Both the position numbers and the translations under genes were made by a program. From Clostridiales bacterium (GTDB taxonomy: Bacteria > Bacillota > Clostridia > Christensenellales > CAG-314): a DNA stretch of 30,558 nt. The DNA lies in assembly GCA_003537755.1 (NCBI GenBank), contig DPQS01000042.1, positions 17,610 through 48,167 of the forward strand. The letters run 5' to 3'. Each line of letters opens with the position of its first letter. Positions within the stretch are counted from its first letter, which is position 1. Positions 27,001 through 30,558 of this stretch are shown piece by piece. The notes below the pieces were generated by a model that made no database searches, had not been told where the DNA came from, and saw only the letters and a program-made list of their open reading frames with translations.

Positions 27001-30000
27001 ATCAACGGCGTAAAGGTTACTACGGCAGGCAGTCCCGACTTCCTTGACGGTTACTACACAAGAGAAGGCGGCGAAAAACTTACGCTTGACGGCTTCGGCG
27101 GACTTACCCTTGGCAGTGAAAAGGGTACTTACACGTTGGCAAGCGAAAATGCAGGTTATACGGCGGTTGCGAATGTGGGCGGAAAGACGTACAAACTTAC
27201 GCTCAGCGGCAACACGTACAGCCTTGTAGAGTACAACGCTACCATTTCGTTCAACTTCGGCAAGATTGAGGCAACTCTTGCAAACGTAAGCGTTCCGTTT
27301 GGCAGCACGTACACCATTCCCAAAGGACCGACGGTCAGCGGTTACACATTCCGCGGCTGGTACAAGGAAGCGGCATTTACCAACAAAGTTACGTCGATTA
27401 CTGCAGACAAAGACGAAATTGTCCTGTACGCCAAGTACGACGCGGCTGTCACGGTTACGTACAACTACCTTGACGGCGGCGCACATGAAAACGGCGTCGA
27501 AAACCTGTTTGTAAACGACCAATCTGCTACTGTACCTACTGTTGACTTCACGTTCGGCACCAAGGTATTTGCAGGTTGGTTTACGGCAAACGGCACGGAA
27601 GGCGGCGACTGGGGTACGGAATTTACCAACGGCACGACCGTTACCGAAAGTATAACCGTTTACGCTAAGTGGGTTGAACCGCACGCACTGGCAGGTAGCT
27701 ACAAGGGTGCAGAATTTGACCCGAGCGAAAGCAGTATCGCATTAACAACCAAGAGTTCGCTTGGATTTTCTATTACCATCGACAACTTCGGTAAGGTGAC
27801 GGGCTCTAAAAAAGGTACAATCGAAAATTACAATACCGAAAACGGTACTTTTGTATTGGTGGACGGCAGCAGCCGTTACAACGGCTATGCAGACATTGCA
27901 AACGGAATTGTTGAAATTGACTACTACGCGGGAAGGTCTACAAACGAACACGACATTTATCTGTTCTTTGCAGTAAACGGTGACGTTACGCCTGCTTCGG
28001 CAGAAAGCGTAAGCTGGACAAAGGGTACGGTCAAGATTGCTACAATCAGGTTCAGCAATGACACAACAAAAAATCTGCTTGTTTACAACAGAGTCGTTTA
28101 CGCAAACGTAACGTGGTCAGCGACGGATTCTTCGGGTGCGACACTTACAACGATGACGGACATCTCGAAAAACATGTACGTAATCACCGTTACCGCAGGT
28201 GAAAACACCTACTCGTTTGCAAGAAACAGCAGTAACGACGCTGTTGCTCAGGACGGCACGCAAGGCGCATTTACCTGCGAAGGAAAGGAAAATCTTATTC
28301 TCAACGGCGCAGGAATTGCAAGCGGTGCGCTTAGCGGTACCTACACGGCGGCTGACGAAGGCGCAGGCTACACCTACGACGTCACGACGACCGACGGACA
28401 GTACAAGGTTACAATCATTGGCAGCACCTACACGGTAGAGGACAACAGAGTTACAATTACCTTTGTAAATGAACACAAGGAAATTGCTTCTGTTACGCCG
28501 TTCTACGGTAAGAGCGTAACGTTGCCTTCGGGTAACGAAGTGGCTGTTGAAGGTTACAAGTTCCGCGGCTGGTACGACAATGCGGAATTTACCGGCAGTG
28601 CCATGACAAGCGTTACTTTGACTGCCGACGCTACTTACTACGCTAAGTACGAAGCCATTGTCAACATCACGTTTGATTACAGCGGCTACGAATACGAAAC
28701 GGGCAAAACAACCAAGGTTGTCGACACACTTGCAAGCGGCGATACGCTAGGCAACACAATCCCGACCGTTGATGCAACAGTTGTTTTTGAAGGTAAAGTA
28801 TTTGCAGGCTGGTTTGCAAAGAGCGGCGACGATTGGGGCGAACAGGCTACAAGTTCCACCAAGGTTACGGCGGCAGTTACTTACTACGCTAAGTGGATGG
28901 AACCTGCTGCTTCGATGGGTACGTACAAGGGCTTTGAAATTTACAGCACTTGGTCGAAAGAAAGTATAAAGCCCAGTGACAAGATTATTACAATTTCTGC
29001 CGACGGTAAATTCAGCGGTAAGGTTAGCGGCACTCTTTCTTCAGAAGATATGTCTAAGACCGACGGCTCAATTATGGTTGGTAGATACGGTTACGTTTGC
29101 GCAGAAGGTGATGTAATTGTAATAGCTTTCTCTGGAAGCAATACCACGACATGGGGGAACGACGCATATATTGGATTCAGAAACTCTGATTCCATTAAGA
29201 CAATTAGCTACTCATGCGCTGTCGTAGGCGGAAAACTTGTGACTTTCATGACAATTTCGTATAATGACAACACAACAAAGAATTTGCTTGTGGCTAACGA
29301 CGAAATTATTTACAACGTGACGTTTAGTGTAAATGGTGAAGCGTGCAACGGATACGATTGTGCTTCGAAAAACGGTGTGTTGATTTCCAAAAACGGAACG
29401 GCATTGTATGTATGGAAAGACAAGACGTTGGTTGGAAGCGACGGTAAAGCAGGTACTTACACCGGCGAGTACGGTGAAATCGTTGTTGACGGTTACGGTA
29501 CGGTGACAATCGGCAGCGAAACAACGGTTTACACGCTTGACGGCAACAATATCACGTTTGTTATCGGCGGTAAAAAATCGGTAGTCGTTGCTCTCGGCGA
29601 AGGTACCTACACCAAGGTTTCGGACGGTTACAACGGAACGTACACATTGCCCGACAACGCAGGCACAATCACGCTGGACGGCTTCGGCGGTGCAGGTGGC
29701 GGCAAGACGTATGTTGTAAGCGGTACTAACATCACTATCTTTGACGGCGCAACGAGTACGACTTACGGTCTGGATGTTGCTAAAAAAACGTTGCTTGGCA
29801 AGAGCATTTTTGCAGGGTTGAAGTTTGTAAGCAGCACTTATAAAGTTGTCTTTGATGATTCTACATCGATTACAGGTAAATTTACAAGTACGGCATATCC
29901 TTCGTACGAATACGGATTTACCGGTACCATTGAAGGAAATGTGCTGACGATTACAATCACGTCACAGAACTACGCAATGGGCTTCATCGGAACAAAGATT

Positions 30001-30114
30001 ACGGCAACTGTTGAAAACGGAAAGATTACCTTCACGTCGTCGTTCAAGTATGACAACGTTACGGACATCAAGAATACTTCCGCAACTTGTGAATCGTTTG
30101 TGTTTGGTAACTGA
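24004..30114 (+). CDS. Giant lipoprotein with CxxC repeats and InlB B-type repeats
   Basis: This 2036-residue predicted lipoprotein has a canonical lipobox LAAC (C24). Residues 30-313 hold four repeats with paired cysteines (C52/C55, C136/C138, C181/C184, C261/C264) beginning H-x-Y or H-T-F, a pattern common in Clostridia surface proteins and plausibly metal-binding. Seven InlB B-type repeats with the core FxGWYxxxxF...LYAKW lie at about 628-701, 702-782, 784-865, 1079-1149, 1149-1226, 1483-1552 and 1553-1632. The third includes a canonical EF-hand-like loop, D833 to D844. LDGFG beta modules separate the InlB groups. No enzyme motif was seen. GGAGGAGG (23989-23996) supports the ATG at 24004; an upstream extension would lie within the leader hairpin. 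It is flanked by its own promoter and terminator. A surface adhesin is the likely role. Confidence 0.93.
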   Translation: MKKTTKLLLAVLVVAVLCLSLAACDNHEHTYGDWTLTTAPTLTTEGSATRTCTGCEEKETVTVPALTDTSVWTATPNPAPTHTSAGKTDYTSVYGKVTVDVAKLGDEHTFNQKVVDAKYLKSEATCLEAAVYYYSCVCGESSKDHNGETFTDGEPLGHNYKFDSWKTKPTLTAGGVAQLKCEKCNDLKEENVASLADETVWTKVASKHVDATCTAEGKDVYASESYGEVEVVLAKLAHSYAFVSWATEPTLTAGGVANLKCANCTDTKTENVAELGDETVWTATVTAATYEADAYTTYTATVFGSEQKFTITDENTRLVAVFENKLYKGGMLFGSQDTFASENVFIDIGAKGVADDTFNKKNFSSSSDDGYGEYGDYGPGAYSNQKIKFAVVDAAKGTITVTFTWTETSSGTSTDNTEVYNGYVSADGKYIVFDRYKVNDTSAGFSAYYVLVQVDSKDTAVSLKTVYPYDTNVGKVVGLTVNGKENVVFKYNGTFYFGATLSDLAGETLTVAQSKTANNVVVKDATGARIAGFVLVEYQDDEGRTRTRFAETDGLDGTYTNGEETATLDGNGKLTVNGSGYSFAGTYKRAEAGAAYTLDVFLEEGTSKAYYQVTLGENYTYTRVKPTGTVNYVLNDGTLGAHETEINIGVAYTLPVPTREGYFFAGWYLTAEPESVEEARTDATIALGQTEITVYAIWTKPVKVVYNGLIGGGTQNTEINIGEAILSKAPADYIADVTLNADKTKGFKGWYFDAEFNTQASEENIADLLMYSGDTINLYAKWETLATVTLKYGHLIADKETHLVKNAQFSKALAAEDNLKYNNGRPFEAWYVDVNKNGVIDDGDYAVDDGTLVADGMVFIAKWNENVSWRIDNSDKYTFVYDAADGQWKSNNKGVNSSSASLKIFPIGGEIEVSFKFWASSESADQWDFATVWYYADGTTTTYTSKKYGGQTATASDAEEYKLVLSERTGTTNAPLYFTYQKDSGGKGGSDTAYIIDLTINGVKVTTAGSPDFLDGYYTREGGEKLTLDGFGGLTLGSEKGTYTLASENAGYTAVANVGGKTYKLTLSGNTYSLVEYNATISFNFGKIEATLANVSVPFGSTYTIPKGPTVSGYTFRGWYKEAAFTNKVTSITADKDEIVLYAKYDAAVTVTYNYLDGGAHENGVENLFVNDQSATVPTVDFTFGTKVFAGWFTANGTEGGDWGTEFTNGTTVTESITVYAKWVEPHALAGSYKGAEFDPSESSIALTTKSSLGFSITIDNFGKVTGSKKGTIENYNTENGTFVLVDGSSRYNGYADIANGIVEIDYYAGRSTNEHDIYLFFAVNGDVTPASAESVSWTKGTVKIATIRFSNDTTKNLLVYNRVVYANVTWSATDSSGATLTTMTDISKNMYVITVTAGENTYSFARNSSNDAVAQDGTQGAFTCEGKENLILNGAGIASGALSGTYTAADEGAGYTYDVTTTDGQYKVTIIGSTYTVEDNRVTITFVNEHKEIASVTPFYGKSVTLPSGNEVAVEGYKFRGWYDNAEFTGSAMTSVTLTADATYYAKYEAIVNITFDYSGYEYETGKTTKVVDTLASGDTLGNTIPTVDATVVFEGKVFAGWFAKSGDDWGEQATSSTKVTAAVTYYAKWMEPAASMGTYKGFEIYSTWSKESIKPSDKIITISADGKFSGKVSGTLSSEDMSKTDGSIMVGRYGYVCAEGDVIVIAFSGSNTTTWGNDAYIGFRNSDSIKTISYSCAVVGGKLVTFMTISYNDNTTKNLLVANDEIIYNVTFSVNGEACNGYDCASKNGVLISKNGTALYVWKDKTLVGSDGKAGTYTGEYGEIVVDGYGTVTIGSETTVYTLDGNNITFVIGGKKSVVVALGEGTYTKVSDGYNGTYTLPDNAGTITLDGFGGAGGGKTYVVSGTNITIFDGATSTTYGLDVAKKTLLGKSIFAGLKFVSSTYKVVFDDSTSITGKFTSTAYPSYEYGFTGTIEGNVLTITITSQNYAMGFIGTKITATVENGKITFTSSFKYDNVTDIKNTSATCESFVFGN
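24475..24936 (+). repeat. Tandem 80-residue CxxC repeats
   Basis: Two copies are offset by exactly 240 bp (24475 and 24715). Both share an H-x-Y start, SW, EPTLTAGGVA or KPTLTAGGVA, a CxxC pair and a DETVWT segment. The copy at 24097-24340 is a more diverged relative, with a 50-residue variant between them. The two cysteines and nearby histidine suggest a metal site; that is inferred from residue spacing only. Confidence 0.75.
27238..29630 (+). repeat. Two-copy large segmental repeat in the last lipoprotein
   Basis: Each copy runs as two InlB-type repeats, then a GTYKG or GSYKG module, then TTKNLLV with a following N-x-T strand, then a GTY module. Copy 1 is about 27238-28450 and copy 2 about 28450-29630, roughly 400 residues each. 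A shorter, older relative of the second half precedes them (about 25425-25880, ENVVFKYNG). Copies have diverged well beyond recent duplication. Confidence 0.7.
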
Positions 30115-30133
30115 CTGGTACCATCAAATAACA

Positions 30134-30165
30134 AAAAGGGACGAGTTTTCTCGTCCCTTTTACTT
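30134..30165 (+). terminator. Rho-independent terminator of the last lipoprotein gene
   Basis: AAAAGGGACGAG (30134-30145) pairs perfectly with CTCGTCCCTTTT (30150-30161) around a TTTT loop, 20 bp after the stop codon, and the 3' arm ends in T4 followed by ACTTT. The A-rich 5' flank allows it to work weakly in the opposite direction too. Confidence 0.88.
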
Positions 30166-30297
30166 TGTCTGTTGTCGTCGAAAAGCGGCTACGGCGGCTG
30201 TTCTGAGCCTTCTGTGATCGCCATGACGGGCAAAATAACAATGTTTTTGTTGTGCTTATGAAAATTGAATTACGCCAAATTAGAATGTTGTGAAACT

Positions 30298-30331
30298 AAA
30301 AAAAAAGAGTGGCAAATTTGCCCTCTTTTTT
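30298..30331. terminator. Bidirectional terminator
   Basis: A run of nine A, GAG, a bulged T, GGCA-AATT-TGCC, CTC and six T form a nearly symmetric hairpin with T runs on both strands. On the + strand it follows 130 bp without a visible gene. On the - strand it would stop transcripts entering from the right edge. Such symmetric terminators usually separate convergent genes. Confidence 0.75.
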
Positions 30332-30399
30332 GTTGTAATTTTCAATTGATAGTAATCGACACAAGATACGGTTGTAATAAATTTATTGATTTTGTTTAT

Positions 30400-30409
30400 C
30401 CCCCCCCCC
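30400..30409. repeat. C10 homopolymer
   Basis: Ten consecutive C residues follow an AT-rich stretch. Such a run is prone to polymerase slippage and to sequencing or assembly error, so its true length is uncertain. Confidence 0.85.
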
Positions 30410-30411
30410 GT

Positions 30412-30558
30412 TTACCCAAAGTTTTGGGGAAAGGGGTATGGGGAAGGGGGACTTTTACCAAAAGACCCCCTTCCCCATAATTTTTCTCTAGGGTTAATTT
30501 CGCCATCACTAACAACCTTGGTAATGTTCTTTCTCGCGGCGAAGCCGTAAGTAGGGTA
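30412..30558 (-). CDS. Possible C-terminal end of a - strand gene, truncated by the window edge
   Basis: Reading leftward from the right edge, one frame stays open for 48 codons and ends with TAA at 30412-30414. It reads ITKVVSDGEINPREKLWG and then a Pro/Gly/Ser-rich tail that coincides with the strong inverted repeat. About 80 bp past its stop lies the bidirectional terminator, which would suit a convergent gene. But the frame is short, the tail is derived from a palindrome and a second - strand frame is also open. It may equally be non-coding repeat sequence. Confidence 0.2.
   Translation of the reverse strand, partial: YPTYGFAARKNITKVVSDGEINPREKLWGRGSFGKSPPSPYPFPQNFG
30437..30485 (+). terminator. 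Strong 14-bp inverted repeat with T-tract
   Basis: TATGGGGAAGGGGG (30437-30450) is perfectly complementary to CCCCCTTCCCCATA (30466-30479). After an A/A mismatch the stem continues as CTTTT/AAAAG around an ACC loop. AATTTTT follows. This is stronger than needed for termination and no + strand gene ends nearby, so it may instead be a dispersed repeat or element end. Confidence 0.55.

Larger units (their letters stand above)
30166..30558. other. Gene-poor right-hand intergenic region
   Basis: Nothing on the + strand looks coding here: open frames are short, lack ribosome binding sites and run through hairpins. The base composition is lower in G+C than in the genes. It holds the bidirectional terminator, the palindrome AATAAATTTATT near 30377, a C10 run, a 14-bp inverted repeat and a possible gene end on the - strand. 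No promoter is convincing on either strand. Confidence 0.6.

Noticed and set aside
30265..30480. 71-codon + strand frame near the right edge.
   Set aside because: It runs through a bidirectional terminator, the C10 run and the inverted repeat, and has no ribosome binding site.

Overview
The window reads as part of a Gram-positive (Bacillota) chromosome, most likely an uncultured gut-type Clostridia, possibly of the Christensenellales. That placement is inferred from style only: about 50% G+C, strong GGAGG-type ribosome binding sites, LolC-free lipoprotein surface proteins, and families typical of gut Firmicutes (BspA-type leucine-rich repeats, InlB B-repeats, Big2-like domains, CxxC surface repeats). 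No rRNA, tRNA, CRISPR array, integrase or transposase gene was seen. All confident genes lie on the + strand.

Bases 1-4339 hold an oligopeptide ABC importer: the 3' part of oppB, then oppC, oppD and oppF, and a 76-residue one-pass membrane protein whose start overlaps the oppF stop as ATGA. The substrate-binding protein is expected upstream, outside the window. oppD and oppF are separated by an unusual 159-bp spacer whose borders form a perfect 9-bp inverted repeat.

Bases 4616-23650 hold five predicted lipoproteins in a row: a 2622-residue subtilisin-family (S8) cell-envelope protease fused to about 30 BspA-type leucine-rich repeats, a 179-residue lipoprotein, two paralogous large lipoproteins (822 and 1066 residues) and a 1591-residue Ig-like repeat lipoprotein. 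No U-tracted terminator was found between oppB and the strong one at 23684-23715, so opp and the surface genes may be one transcription unit of more than 23 kb. Two of the longer gaps carry hairpins without U-tracts that could tune expression along it.

After that terminator comes a near-consensus promoter (23765-23793), a leader of about 200 nt and a second terminator-like hairpin (23890-23964), which sits before the ribosome binding site of the last gene. This arrangement is either a transcription attenuator or a small RNA gene. The last gene (24004-30114) encodes a 2036-residue lipoprotein with CxxC repeats, seven InlB-type repeats, an EF-hand-like loop and AT-shifted inserted modules. The final 444 bp are non-coding on the + strand and hold two or three terminators, a C10 run and a very strong 14-bp inverted repeat.

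The working picture is a surface-digestion locus: a giant anchored protease and other large adhesive lipoproteins outside the cell, next to a peptide importer that could take up the products. The linkage is seen in the sequence; the functional coupling is inferred.
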